Origin: Ophiura sarsii
Taxonomy: Eukaryota; Echinodermata; Ophiuroidea; Amphilepidida; Ophiuridae
Length of the DNA stretch: 64,000 nt
Direction: 5' to 3'
NCBI GenBank assembly: GCA_035610835.1
Contig: CM069441.1
Location: 102,855,606-102,919,605, forward strand
Below, in pieces: positions 36,582 to 49,074 of this stretch (the first letter of the stretch is position 1; the number at the start of each line of letters is the position of its first letter). The notes under the pieces are model-generated. The model made no database searches, was not told the DNA's origin, and saw only the letters and a list, made by a program, of their open reading frames with translations. A program made the position numbers and the translations under genes.

Positions 36582-37266
36582 GGTCCAAAACCTCAATTCC
36601 GTGACCATTCTCTGGCTAGTAAGGTTGAGGCGATTGATTTGACTTCTATGGACCTTTTAGCCCCATGTCCCCCACAAAAGTGTGGGCAACTCCCTGGAGA
36701 CAGCAAAATCCAAAATAGCCGCCATACAGGTGCCCAAAAATTCAAATGGCTTCAATTAAGATAATAAGCATACCAAATTGTTTGTGTCAAAAGGTCAAGG
36801 TATATTGACCTTATATGGAACCAGACCTTGTGACCCCATTATAAGGTAACACAGACACTCTATATGGTAAAAACTATAATTTCTGGAATCCTTGCAAACA
36901 GAGGAACAATTTTTTTAAATATCATTTTTTTTAAATGGGAGCAAGTTTAAATTTTCCATGTGCAAAGGTCAACGACCCTTTTACGGTTTACCCAATAACT
37001 CGTTAACCAAACATCGGAAGTGAGGCAAACTATACCTTTTTGGAATCATTGTGCTCAGCCGAACAATTGCTTTATAGCTTAATTGATGCCATTTGAATTT
37101 AAGGCCCCTGTGTGGCGGCCATTTTGGATTTTGCTGTCTCCTGGGAGTTGCCCACACTTTTGCAAGGGACATGTGGCTAACTTTTTTCTTAAAGGTCCAT
37201 AAAAGTCAAATCAATCGTCAACCTTATACTAGCCAGAGAATGGTCACGGAATTGAGGTTTTGGACC
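36582..37266. mobile_element. TA-flanked TIR element, 685 bp
   Basis: GGTCCAAAACCTCAATTCCG and CGGAATTGAGGTTTTGGACC are exact inverted ends, with TA outside each (36580-36581, 37267-37268). The arms continue for about 185 bp (CCATTCTCTGGCTAG, GTTGCCCACACTTTTG, GATTTTGCTGTCTCC). Frames of 63-67 codons in both arms are mirror by-products. Confidence 0.85.
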
Positions 37267-37391
37267 TAACTAGAATAAAATACATTATCACATTAAGAAA
37301 CACAAACCGAACGATATAACGGAAAGTCAAAGACTGTCAATGTTCAAGGCTTTTCCTTGAATGAATCATGTAATATATTTATATTAATTAA

Positions 37392-37791
37392 AGGGACACT
37401 AAGAGATGTGTTGGAGGCTGCGCCCTCAATTATGATAAAAACTGGGATTAGTATATTTTTATAATTGTATTACATGTATGAACTTGCACCTATAAGGATT
37501 AAGACAAATCAGCCCTCTTTTTATAAGAAAACGTCGATTCAAAAATGCTCGTACAGCCGGGACGAGCATTTTACGTCCGACAGTATCCCCCTGCAGTACG
37601 CGTGATACATAACGCGAACCATATTTGCATAGAGGGCGTTTTTCAATAAATAGCTATGCCATATTGTTTTAATCAAGTTTTGCTGTGTTTTTGTTAGTAG
37701 AAACAACAATAATGGCAATTTTTAATGTTCATCTTGAATTCTGAAGTAAATTTTTAAACATTTAAAATGTTCAACACCACTTAATGTCCCT
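37392..37791. mobile_element. TTAA-flanked MITE, copy B
   Basis: AGGGACACTAAG at the left, CTTAATGTCCCT at the right, TTAA outside each (37388-37391, 37792-37795). Very close to copy A in the same orientation. The core has GCTCGTACAGCCGGGACGAGC, a small hairpin that is broken in copy A. Confidence 0.88.
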
Positions 37792-37795
37792 TTAA

Positions 37796-39521
37796 GACGT
37801 AGGCCTACATGTATCGGAATTTCTGGTTATTAAGCCTACATGTATCGGAATTTCTGGTTATTAACAGCTAATACGTGGATCCTGTTAATAAATAGGCTCT
37901 AGTGGTACACGTTCTTAGTTTAAATCAGTTTTATTTGTCTTAAGGCTTAATTAAGTCTTATGGTGCTGCATTTTACAACACCTTCCGTTGTTCAAAGGTA
38001 TCCGTCGCGGCTCAGCTTCAAATCATTATTTTATAGATTATAAGGACTAGACGTTAAACGTAGTGGTTGAGTCACCGTATCAATTTCGGTTTGTGTTTCG
38101 AAATGTTATAATTATGTATTTCATTCGCTTGGATAAACAATTGCATTAAATCCTGTTAAATCCCCTAATGTATTCCAGTTAGGATATGTCAATCATACAT
38201 ACATAGTTACACAACCGCATGCCACAAATGCCATTTAAACATTTACAAACACCTGCTCAGGACTGATCAATAGAGGTGTCAATCAATCCACAACTTAACA
38301 ATGAGAGCGTCACTAATCACGCTAAATGTTCCAAACCGCAAGGGGCCCCTGCACGCGGCTTTGCGGTTGATGATTGTTTACATAATGAAGACGGTGCAGA
38401 TAATCAAAGAATGTGCCTTATGGAATACCAATAAAGGTACCTCATCAAAAATGTTGTATAGGCCTACCCCTGAATGTTGGTTTCCCCACGTAGTCATTCT
38501 CACTTTAACACTTTCCAATCTGCTATTAGTTTTACCATATACAAATCAGATATTTCAGAAACCTTTCCCAACTTTCAAAGTCGATCTCACGGATTACTGA
38601 ACCAATACTAGGCATGTTCGTACTTATTTCAATGCATTTCTCATGGTGATTCCAAATATGGTTATGAAATTTAACAATTTTGACATTTTTAAAGATTTTG
38701 TGAAATTTTGGAATGTCGTCTGCAGACGCCTGCCGCGTGGAAAGTGTTAAGCAACGTAATCTGGTTGGTGTGTACAGAGGCCTATAAATAATAGCTCAGC
38801 GAGCTATACCTATATACGCTTTCCTGTATGATCAATTAGTGACAAACGATCCATGGAAAATAGGCCAAATAGGCGGAAGTACTTCAACATTGGATTGCCC
38901 GATTAAACTTGGCTGTTTAAATATCATGGTGTTGACCTATGTCACTCTATTAGCATGATTAGATATCTTATCTCTATAATCAACTTATAATACCAGTTAA
39001 TCAACTTATCATACCAGTTAATCTTAAATTGTGCTTCGTCAATGTTATTGGTTTGATCATCATCATAAATGAAACACTTTTGAACTCCTGGGAGACTTCA
39101 TATATTGAGCAGGCTGTTTTAAAATGCGCTCAGGTCACCGGCGGTTTTATAATAGACTAAAAGTTGTGTTAAATTGATAACAATTTCAAACCTAAGCAAA
39201 ATGAAACTATCAATGTATGACATGTTGTGGTTTTATGCGGTAATTGAGGGGGAAATTAATATCTATAATTCTATTAAAATTATAGTCGTACTTTATAAAC
39301 GTGTTGCTCAATCTAATCGTTTTAATTGAATACGTTTTATCAATTTCCGCGAATGTACATGTAAATGTGAGTAAAAGATAATCAAAGTTCTGAGCATTAA
39401 AAAAGAAAATAATATCCAAATGCAATACCTTCTCACAATTATCTCACAAAATATTAAGAATACAATTCGTTCCCTGTTCAATAGCAAGTTCAATGAAATC
39501 CATAAACAGGTGTTTAAAAGT
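37796..39521. other. No gene; three short tandem or dispersed repeats
   Basis: GCCTACATGTATCGGAATTT is doubled with a 33-bp period at 37803-37866. ATCAACTTAT(A/C)ATACCAGTTA is doubled near 38979-39022. 38630-38755 is the diverged partner of 26790-26925. The 99-codon frame 38301-38600 has no recognised motif. Confidence 0.45.
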
Positions 39522-39905
39522 TAGGAAAAAGTGTACTTTAGGTCCAATATACTGATAACGGCCTACTACTACTAATACTGGGACGTAACAGTTTTGAACG
39601 ATAAGTGGTACATAATTATGTTCCAGTATCGGATCGCCCGATTCAGTCATTTTGCATGTGCCAGTATCGGCCGGCCGATACTTGAACACTGACTTTGTAC
39701 CAGTACTCCCCCCCCCCCCCCCCCCCCACTTACGTGAAATTCACGAGGTAAGTGACTAGAAAAAAATTGGGGCAACCTTTTACGAAAATTTTAGAAATCT
39801 TGCCCCCCCCCCCCCTCTGAAAAAAATCCTAGCTACGCCACTGATACTGGGTGTTCCAGTATCGGACGATACTATATAGTACCGTCCAGAATTTGTGAAC
39901 TTTTA
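39522..39905. mobile_element. CAGTATCG/CGATACTGG element fragment with a hAT MITE fragment inside
   Basis: It starts with AAAAAGTGTACTTTAGGTCC, the end shared with 49947 and 41130, and contains palindromic CCAGTATCGG…CCGATACT text. Between about 39708 and 39843 lies poly-C (20 C), then CAACCTTTTACGAAAATTTT, more C and CTAGCTACGCCACTG. That is the same 3' half as the hAT MITE at 55227-55706. The palindrome text resumes at once after it (ATACTGGG). Confidence 0.6.
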
Positions 39906-40404
39906 TTCAAATATAATAAAAGTACTGTCGAGAAGAAAATATGGGAGATTATGTAACGTTGTCCAAGAAGATATCCGTTCAATTTCGTTAAACTCATACT
40001 GAGTAATCATGGTAATCCAGACAGTTATACAGAGAAGAAAATAATACTGCTATACGTGTATCACTGAGTGAATTTATTCTTTTTTCAAAGGGGTTTTCCC
40101 CTTTAATAACTTTTGGTCTTCCGGATATTTTCTTAGAGTGTTGACTAGAAATCATAGTCATATTTACAGTCGCCATTGCACATAAATCTTTATTATTCAT
40201 GCCCTGAATCTGTTAATCATTTAACAACTCCACCATTTAAGGTTGACATTAGACTCGAATTTCAATCATGTCACAACTACCACAAAACTTGATCACTATG
40301 TGCATTTCGAAATCTTTCATATGAGATTCCATATGCTAAAATAATAACACTTACATTTTAGTTGATTGTCCATGGTCATGATGGTTTATACTTCATAGAT
40401 TCGG

Positions 40405-40650
40405 TTATTGAAACACGTTTTCATATTGTTTAAAAGCACAAATTGTTAAAATTGCAAAGCTGCACAATGCTAAAATCACATATTGTAGCAACACACTTGT
40501 AAACATGTTCATGTCGATATGAAAACCAGTCCAGTCAGAAATATCTCGGGAAATATCCATCCACGGTTTGGACTGATCTCTATCGTCAGATAAATTTACC
40601 TGAGTACAAGCATGCCACACGCCCAGGGCCGGAATCACGTCCGAGTACAA
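40405..40650 (-). CDS. Possible membrane-protein exon fragment, unknown
   Basis: The 81-codon antisense frame has a Cys-containing segment (ALGVWHACTQ near residues 8-17), a charged stretch, then a clear hydrophobic helix (SVLLQYVILALCSFAILTI, about residues 52-70) before a stop. CTCAG|GTAAAT, a good donor, interrupts it after the Cys segment. The G-x-W-x-x-C spacing recalls the first loop of claudin/PMP22-type proteins, but only one Cys is present and the similarity may be chance. The 5' part lies in the inverted-repeat element 40526-43132, whose other copy is frameshifted. Confidence 0.2.
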   Translation of the reverse strand: MYSDVIPALGVWHACTQVNLSDDRDQSKPWMDISRDISDWTGFHIDMNMFTSVLLQYVILALCSFAILTICAFKQYENVFQ

Positions 40651-43132
40651 TACAATATTGGCAACGAAACCCCAGAGGCAATAAATGCGTGTTCAAGTTG
40701 AAATTGATTATTACAAATGTAATACGCTATGTGGCTAACTTACATTTATTGGTTGCCCCGAAAGAGTTAAGGTTGATACAGTCGACGTTTGATGGAAAGG
40801 TTAACCAAAGTAACATTGGAACAGCGCCAGGGGGTTCATTTTGTTATCAAAAATATGAACATACCGGTATCTTTAAACTGATGTAACATTGACTGAATAG
40901 CATTGCCTGAAGCTGGAATTTTGTTTCAACTAAATATTAATTTGCTATCGACTCTCTCACTCTTATATTCTTATCTCGTGCGCTCTGAAGATCGCTGTCT
41001 CTCTTCAGACTGTCTCACTTCTTTTGGTCTCTCTTATTCACTTACACAAAATATCTATACTCTCTTATGCTCTAGTATGCTTCTCACTTTACAGCATGTA
41101 CCATCAAATTTCGAAACTTAATTAGGAAAAAGGTACTTTAGGTCCCAGATACTGGAATGTACTAGTTTCGTCCAATACTGGAACACCCAGTATCGTTCGA
41201 TATTATACAATGTCAGTGTTCCATTATCCCTCGATACTGACACATGAAGAAGAAAAAAAATCAGTATTGCCTGATATAGGCCTACTGGAACAAGATTATG
41301 AGTACCAGTATCGACCAGAACTGGAACATTCCGATGTTCCAGCATCGGTCGATACCGTGATAACAGCTCCATACGCCCAGGGCCGGAATCACGTCCGAGT
41401 ACAATACAATATTGGCAACGAAACCCCAGAGGCAATAAATGCGTGTTCAAGTTGAAATTGATTATTACAAATGTAATACGCTATGTGGCTAACTTACATT
41501 TATTGGTTGCCCCGAAAGAGTTAAGGTTGATACAGTCGACGTTTGATGGAAAGGTTAACCAAAGTAACATTGGAACAGCGCCAGGGGGTTCATTTTGTTA
41601 TCAAAAATATGAACATACCGGTATCTTTAAACTGATGTAACATTGACTGAATAGCATTGCCTGAAGCTGGAATTTTGTTTCAACTAAATATTAATTTGCT
41701 ATCGACTCTCTCACTCTTATATTCTTATCTCGTGCGCTCTGAAGATCGCTGTCTCTCTTCAGACTGTCTCACTTCTTTTGGTCTCTCTTATTCACTTACA
41801 CAAAATATCTATACTCTCTTATGCTCTAGTATGCTTCTCACTTTACAGCATGTACCATCAAATTTCGAAACTTAATTAGGAAAAAGGTACTTTAGGTCCC
41901 AGATACTGGAATGTACTAGTTTCGTCCAATACTGGAACACCCAGTATCGTTCGATATTATACAATGTCAGTGTTCCATTATCCCTCGATACTGACACATG
42001 AAGAAGAAAAAAATCAGTATTGCCTGATATAGGCCTACTGGAACAAGATTATGAGTACCAGTATCGACCAGAACTGGAACATTCCGATGTTCCAGCATCG
42101 GTCGATACCGTGATAACAGCTCCATAGTACCAGTATCGCCCGCCCGATAATGAACCTGAAATAGTCGCTCTTCACCTGATTGATTTATTCTTATGATGAG
42201 TCACATTTACATGTATTTCACTGTGTCAGTGATCGTAGCTATCTTCATGAACGAACTTATAACTTTTATATGCAGCTTTAAAATCCTAGGCTATCCCCAG
42301 CTTCCATCCACCTTTCATTTCAACCAGACCTTCGTAAGGATATCTAAAAGGTAGTGAAATCTCAACTTCAATACCGTTCTTAAATTATGTATCTAAGTTA
42401 GAAATAACTGGATGTTGTCGCCTCTACCATAAATCCTTTTCTAACCAGGAAGGGGGTGATGTTGTTGCTCTCTCCCATATATTTTTTTCTGGCGGGATAA
42501 AATGTTCAAATAAATCCTCAAATGACAAAGGGACTATTTTTGATGTTACATGCTGTAAAGTGAGGAAGAGCATACCAGAGCATAAGAGAGTATCTATATT
42601 TTTTTGTAATTTGTAAGTGAATAATTAAGAGCGACCAGAAGAAGAGAGACAGTCTGAAGAGAGCCAGCGATCTTCAGAGCGTACGAGATAAGACTGTACG
42701 AGTGAGAGAGCTGATAGCAAATGAATATTTAGTTGAAACAAAATTCCAACTTAAGGCAATGCTATTCAGTCAATGTTAAATCAGTTTAAAGATACCGGTG
42801 TGTTCATATTGTTGATAACAGAATGAACCCCCTGGCGCTGTTCCAATGTTACTTTGGTTAACCTTTCCATCAAAAAACGACTGTATCAACCTTAACTCTT
42901 TCGGGGCAACCAATAATGTGAGTTAGCTATATAACGTATTACATTTGTAATAATCAATTTCAATTTGAACACGTATTTATTGCCTCTAGGGTTTCGTTGC
43001 CAAGATAGTATTGTACTCGGACGCGATTCCGGCCCTGGGCGTGTGGGCATGCTTGTACTCAGGTAAATTTATCTGAAGATAGAGATCAGTCCAAACTGTG
43101 GATGGATATTTCCCGGGATATTTCTGACAGGA
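40526..43132. mobile_element. Large inverted repeat, arms about 580 bp
   Basis: 40526-41101 is mirrored by 42546-43132: ATATCCATCCACGGTTTGGA with AGTCCAAACTGTGGATGGAT; GCCCAGGGCCGGAATC with GATTCCGGCCCTGGGC; and GTCTCTCTTCAGACTG-type text. The arms have diverged by many substitutions and small indels. The middle holds CAGTATCG/GATACTGG palindromes and the second copy of a 754-bp tandem duplication. No transposase was found. Confidence 0.75.
40619..42126 (+). repeat. Nearly identical 754-bp tandem duplication
   Basis: The block from about 40619 repeats from about 41373 with an offset of 754 bases. I noticed only one difference, an A-run of 8 versus 7 after GAAGAAG (about 41250 versus 42004). 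It copies most of the left arm of the large inverted repeat plus the palindrome-rich part. Identical short frames inside both units are by-products. Such identity means a recent event or an assembly artefact. Confidence 0.9.
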
Positions 43133-44699
43133 CTTGATTTTATTTTACATTTTATATTACCACCGATTGTGCTTATTATTAGTGCTATCTACTTCAATTT
43201 ATACATGTTGTTAATATTGTTTCCAATATCGATCAATATTGGAACAAAACGTACCAGCGTTGTCCTCGGGACTTGTCCCCTTCTTCTCTTCTTCTACCTT
43301 TGATTGAAGTACAAACTCACTTAGTGATAATAAGACGCACTGCGTATCCCTGGAACCTTGGAATACAAATAGGCGTATAAATACCCCATAATACAGACTC
43401 AGGTTGATCCCCTACTTTTTACGAAGGAGTCTGTGACGTTTTTAACGTGCTCGGGTATAGCTCTTCCGACACACGGGACCACCATTTCTACGTGACTTTC
43501 GAACCACGGTGCGCTTAACATGCCTACTTTAATCTGTACGGTCTGAAGTGTACATGGGGACGAGGTTGTATGGGAATCGCCGCAATTCGCATGTCAATTG
43601 AAATCAACAAATACACGATGAATTTAAACGATCCACCAATTGAACTACAGCACAGCAGTGACATACATGTATGCATGAGCGCTCTTAACATAACCGTAAC
43701 CGATTGCGCCACCTCGCCACTACCACCCATAATAGTAAATGAACTGCAATAATATAGACACTACTTCTTGAAGATTTGAAGGGTTAGGGTTGGGTTAGGC
43801 ATATAAAAACGCATCATAAAACATACGAAGTTACCTTAATATTTGTTGTACATGTATTAGCCGCATGTTAAATGAATGTTTATCGAACTGAACAAGCTGT
43901 CAACTTGAAAATAGTGCCGGAATATGAAAAGTAGAAACACCTGACCAGATACGGCCCTTCTTATGTGTCTGTCATTGGTTGAATTGTACGCTTGTAATAA
44001 TAATAATAATAATAATAATAAAACCATACTTATTGAGCGCATAACACAATTAAGTCCCTATGCGCTATCACAAACAAAAAACAAAACAAACAAAAACACA
44101 CAGTAACATGAGTAACAAAGTTCATATGATCTGCAAATTTAATTTATTCAATGATTTAAAAACACACTGAACTTTGATAGATGTAAGTCAAGGTAAAATG
44201 TAGGTTATACAATAAAGCAGCTTCGTTCGTGGCAGATAATTTTGCGCTCGGCTGAATTTCAAACATATTCGTGTGTTTAAAGGATTACGCGCTTCTTTTT
44301 ACAGAAACCTATGACATTGTATTTCAAACAGAACATTAGCGAGGTTGGGTTTTTTACGCAGAAATTTTGAATGGGGATAAAGATTGGATATTTTTGAGTA
44401 AACATGATACCTGGATGGATATACGTCACCCAAAATTGTAATATTTTCAATTGAGGACAATATTCTTGTTCTTGTTGTCCATTCGTATTGTTGAAGTAAC
44501 CTTTACCGTTTACTGAAAAGATTTACCTGGACGCTACTGCATTGCATTATGAATGACCTATTTAATTTGTCGGCGACAAGAAAGGCGTCAATTTGTAACT
44601 TTAATGGCTAACTTTTAGCACTCGATATAATTGAACAAGGAACTCCGGTTTATTGACTTTTTAACTTGAGGTTACATTAGACTGGTAATGCAAAGTCAG
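43133..44699. other. No supported gene; reversed retroelement tail at 43996-44072
   Basis: (AAT)9 followed by AAACCATACTTATTGAGCGC and CCTATGCGCTATCAC is the reverse of the tail at 12061. A TATAAATA lies near 43379 but no gene follows it convincingly. Confidence 0.45.
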
Positions 44700-44989
44700 T
44701 ACTGTTAACGCAACTTGTGCGTGATGACTCGAGGCAAACAAGTTGACACGAAGTGCCCCGAATTTCTGGTCAATTTGTGCGCACTCTGTCGGCAAGTTTA
44801 AGATTCAGCCTCAGTGTGTGTTTGGAGCTTCACAGTGCACGGATCGGATATCTATGGTTCGCCTCATCACCACCGCAGCACAGTGCTGGCCAATAACCAT
44901 TACAAAACGGAAACTTATATCAACATTTGACTTATGATTGCGTATTATCTGTAGGGAAGTTTATTCTATGGTCGATTTGTGGCATATAG
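44700..44989 (+). promoter_or_regulatory. Possible non-coding first exon ending at a strong donor
   Basis: TGGCATATAG|GTGAGT at 44989/44990 is an excellent splice donor. The upstream ~290 bp is less AT-rich than its surroundings and contains no long frame in the expected phase. It could be a 5' UTR exon of the gene whose coding exons start at 50498, about 5.5 kb downstream. Nothing but position, orientation and the donor supports this. Confidence 0.2.
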
Positions 44990-45354
44990 GTGAGTAGTTC
45001 ATCATTCAACTAAAGTTGACTTTTTACATGTTGAATATATCAATTATTTATCATCCAGAATGACGGAGAGGAGGTAGGTAAGGTACTATTAACCTTACTT
45101 TAATTTATAGCATTCCAAAAGGAGAAACAGCTCTTTGCGTATGTCGCTGCTCTGTTTTCATATTTTGTAGGTAACGATGTTTTGTGCATGGAGTTCAGTT
45201 GCGTATAGAGTTCAGTCTCCTTTGTGTGTCTTCGTGGTTTCTTACCTTTCGTGAGGGATCATACAGGGTGTCACTTTCTTACGATTTCAAATTCTTCAAT
45301 ACCTTGTCAGTGGTGTCTATATACACTACCGCGCAAAAGTATTTCCCCTGGAAG
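44990..45354. other. No gene; two possible transposon ends
   Basis: TACAGGGTGTCACTTTC at 45262 and TACACTACCGCGCAAAAGTA at about 45321 look like left termini of TA-flanked elements without visible right ends. Confidence 0.35.
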
Positions 45355-45734
45355 CTTGCAAGATATCAATGTGTTGTCAACAAAGTATTACACCATCAGA
45401 CCCAATTACCATTTAATTCATTGTACATTTTATACCAATAAATTCATGTTTCCTATTCAGATTCACGATTTAAAAGCATTACAATTCATGATTTTATCGA
45501 GCAAGTCAAAATTCCAATGTAAAATCGCCGTAGTAAATCACCTCATGAATATCAATTGGGTCAGATGGCTTAATACTTTGTTGACAACACAGTGATAACT
45601 TGCAAGTTCATTGTACATTTTATACCAATAAATTCATGTTTCCTATTCAGATTCATGATTTAAAAGCATTACAATTCATGATTTTATCGAGCAAGTCAAA
45701 ATTCCAATGTAAAATCGCCGTAGTAAATCACCTC
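45355..45734. repeat. Inverted-repeat element with its core duplicated in tandem
   Basis: CTTGCAAGATATCA, TGTTGTCAACAAAGTATTA and GACCCAATT (45355-45414) are mirrored at 45553-45606. The 128-bp core (about 45415-45542, starting TTCATTGTACATTTTATACC) appears again, almost unchanged, at 45607-45734 just outside the right arm. The frames here read through the duplication. Confidence 0.8.
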
Positions 45735-46338
45735 GTGTGGGTTTTCATAGTGTTTCAATGCCTTTGCCTTTTTTCCATATATTTTTCAAGATACGGTATT
45801 TCATAACTTTCGAGGGACCTCTCTTTTTGTGTTTCATCAATTCTAGGACACTTCTTCGTGTTATTTCATCCTTTCCTCACGGTGGTTATAAGCATGCTTC
45901 GTTTTTATCACTTGTGGTTTTTGGACAGAATTCTTATTGAGTGAGGGCGCACTATCAATCAAGCACATCTCTGAATATTAAGAAATTCAAATCCTTGAAT
46001 GCCGTGTAACATTTCCGAAGGCAAATGGAAAAGCTCAGCAAAATGGTTTTGCAGTAAATGGTATATTTCAATTAAACTTATTTAAACCATTTCATGATAG
46101 TTTCAAATCACCCACCTATTCCGAGATCAACACTTTTGGTGATTTAATAATTAGAATACGGTTTGCGACCAAAAGGGGAAAGGGATTTATATAATTATAT
46201 ATGTAAAAATTCAGAGGTATAGACCTTCCGGAATATTATCGCTACACTGAGTTTCATGGACAATCCTATACGGTCATTTTGTCCAATCATCAGGCGAATA
46301 GATTTTTTTTTTAATCCAGAAAGAAAAAAATGACAGTA
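45735..46338. other. No gene seen
   Basis: AT-rich; short frames only. Confidence 0.4.
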
Positions 46339-47029
46339 CAGGGTGTCTCAAAAAGATTAGGACTCTGTTTCATGACGGTGTAATTCGTATTGTAATCATT
46401 GGACTATGACTAACTTAGTGTCAATGTAAAGCCCAATTAATTTTTATGATATCCTGAAAATATAAGATCAATCCAATGCAAAATAAGAAAACTAGCGTAA
46501 TTTGCGTAAACCATGTCATTTACTGGTTTGTACAATGGGAACTATATACATACAGACCAGTAAATAACATGGTTTACGTTTCAATACGTTATAATAAGTG
46601 TCAACATAGTAAATAATCTATCAGTCAATAGCAAAGTTTACTTTGGTAATCCATTTAATTCTGGCACAAATCAATACTTGCTAAAAGTCCGCAAAACAGA
46701 TGCATGCATATTCTGTGCAAATTAAAAAAAGTGTTGTTAAACAGTTCTCGAACCCACTGTTTGGATGGTTCATTGAGTTACAAGTCGAGCACTTTCATGT
46801 TACTCGACTGTTACTGTGTGAGTTCCCATTGTACAAACCAGTAAATGACATGGTTTACACAAACAAAGTACGCTAGTTTTCTTATTTTTGATCGGATTGA
46901 TCTCATATTTTCAGGATATCATAATAATTAATTGGGCTTCACATTGAGACTAAATTGGTCATGGTCCAATGATTATAAAAAGAATTACACCGTCATGAAA
47001 CAGAGTCCTAATTTTTTTGAGACACCCTA
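46339..47029. mobile_element. TA-flanked MITE with ~200-bp TIRs, CAGGGTGTCTC termini
   Basis: CAGGGTGTCTCAAAAAGATT and AATTTTTTTGAGACACCCTA are inverted, with TA outside (46337-46338 and 47030-47031). The arms run inward through ACGGTGTAATTC, CAATTAATT, GATATCCTGAAAATAT and CATGTCATTTACTGGTTTG, with indels between them. A mariner-like MITE is inferred from TA and the terminus. Confidence 0.85.
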
Positions 47030-47563
47030 TATAGGCTACTTTTGACATATTGTAATCTCCTTTAAAAAACAAAAATCGACAAAAATGGTTATAACCCCAT
47101 CGAAAAAACTAGTATCCATGGCTACTATCCTGTACCAAAAAGATAATTAACCATAAATGTTAAAATGTTTTTGATAACAATTTAAGGTTCGCAAAGTATC
47201 GTCTACATGCCTTAAGCAATAACGAGGTGATTGACCATTTGAATAGAAAGACCTATACATTGGCACATGTAATGTCCTTAAACATTATACTGGTAAATGT
47301 GTTCAGTAGAATAAGAATTCTATGTTTATTTCCAAGCAGATGCCTGTAGGTTAGTAATCAATTGATTGTAATCAATCTACCTATATCAACGCCATTAGAA
47401 TGTAATCATGGCTTAACATCTGAATCCCTGGGTATAACAGTCACAGAAATCCTCAGGGGTCTAAGAAATGCAAGAACTCTACTTTTAATTAATTTGCGAC
47501 AAACGTGGGGTATCCGGAGGTTTGTCTGCACACCCTATGATAGAACATGATGAGACATACTGC
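47030..47563. other. No gene seen
   Basis: One 62-codon frame (47362-47550) without motif. Confidence 0.4.
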
Positions 47564-47824
47564 ACCATTTGATATCCAGGGAGGGGGCATGGAAGTTTGG
47601 GTCGGGCAGATTTTTTTTGGGGGGTGGGGGCATTTGTTTTTTGGCCGCTGAAGGCGACGGGTTTTTTTTCTCCTTTTTTAATGTTTTCCTCTATTTTGAG
47701 TTGGGTGGGGCAGATTTTTTTTATTCATCAGTGGGTCAAGTTGTTTTTTCGCCTGAATAGAGGGTCAAGTTGTATTTAAAAAAATAACTTCCATGCCTCC
47801 CCCCTCTCTGGATATCAAATGGTA
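47564..47824. mobile_element. Short MITE, ACCATTTGATATCCAG termini
   Basis: ACCATTTGATATCCAGGGAG and CTCTCTGGATATCAAATGGT are inverted, and the arms include GCATGGAAGT/ACTTCCATGC. The interior is G- and T-rich. No clear target duplication. Confidence 0.7.
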
Positions 47825-49070
47825 CAGGGTCATTTATATTTATGTTATGTCTTGCAAAGTTGCACTCTCAGAAAAAATATATCTCTTCGGAATCCTCAAG
47901 AATAGAGCTCGCAAAAAATGGTTCTTGATAATTTACAGGTACAGTTTTAGAACCCCTTAGAATAGATGTTGCTGAGCGTGACGCCGGGCATGGTTTGAAG
48001 CCCTAATTGATATTAGGCCTATTAGAGACCAAAAATAAAGCAACAAAATGGATTAGGCCAAATAAAAACAAAAACTAGTTTCTCGTCCTAGCTTTTGGGG
48101 GAAAAGGAGGATGACAGCACCTTATTTTTTAATTTCTCTTTTTTAATACACAATGCGAAATCACCAGCATGGTATTGCCTGATTGGGTCCGTAACTTGAA
48201 GAGGACGAGGCCTTTGAATTTATTTATTTATTTCAGGGTTCTGGGGAGTTGGTTGACACAAAACCTATTTTAAAATGCTCATTGGACTAAAGTTAATCAA
48301 TTACCAAGATGTCAGCTTTTTGAACATTTTAACAAAAAAGTTATGGAAGAAAGAGAAAAAAAGAACATTACAAAATTCCTGAAAAAGGATGCGTGAGGGG
48401 GCGAGAAAATGCTTTAATTTTTTACTTGGCCTTAAATAAAAGAGAGCAAACAGGACACCTTTTTTGTAACATTTTAGACTATCAATTTTGCATATGACAG
48501 CAAATTATTACTAAGAGGGTCGTTCAAAAGGTACCAACAAATTTATATTTAAGTTCTCTTGGACTCATTCAACATGTTCAATCAACTAATCAATTTCGAA
48601 AACATGTACAATATATAACTATTGAGAACGACCATAAAGATTTAGAAGGTCATTCTCTGTTACAGAAATACAATTACAATTATATTTCATAGTACCTAAC
48701 ATTTGGAGTTAGTATGTTTTCAATTTGATTGAAATACTTAACATAACTAACATGACATAAGGTCATTTGTAGTTTATTCACGATTTATTTTGATCCAAAG
48801 CAAAATGCCAAGGAATCTTTTCAAATCACAAAGTTCACCTTTAACATGTTCAAGGCGACAACAATGATTCTAGTCGCTTATTCTGAAATACAATGTAGTT
48901 TAGCAAAGTGCCCTGAATGGATAACTGTCGCAACATCATGAATACATGACTTATTCAATCCAATCAAATGTGATCAAAGAATTACAAACATTGTTGAAAG
49001 CTGAACACTGTTCTGGAAACGGTTGATTTTGACAATATAGTTGGTCGATTTGGGGAATGTGACAGATATA
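47825..49070. other. No gene; half-copy of the GGTTCT palindrome family
   Basis: GCACTCTCAGAAAAAATATA and AAAAAATGGTTCTTG near 47860-47930 resemble one arm of the element at 15457-15841. Nothing else is supported. Confidence 0.4.
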
Positions 49071-49074
49071 TTAA

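Noticed and set aside
36561..37172. Similar frames on opposite strands at the two ends of one element
   Set aside because: Mirror images produced by the TIR arms of 36582-37266.
41118..41875. Frames of 65-110 codons repeated at 754-bp distance
   Set aside because: Their identity follows from the tandem duplication; content is palindromic repeat and AT-rich text.
43370..43390. TATAAATA as a promoter
   Set aside because: No transcript start, downstream exon or other promoter element could be tied to it.
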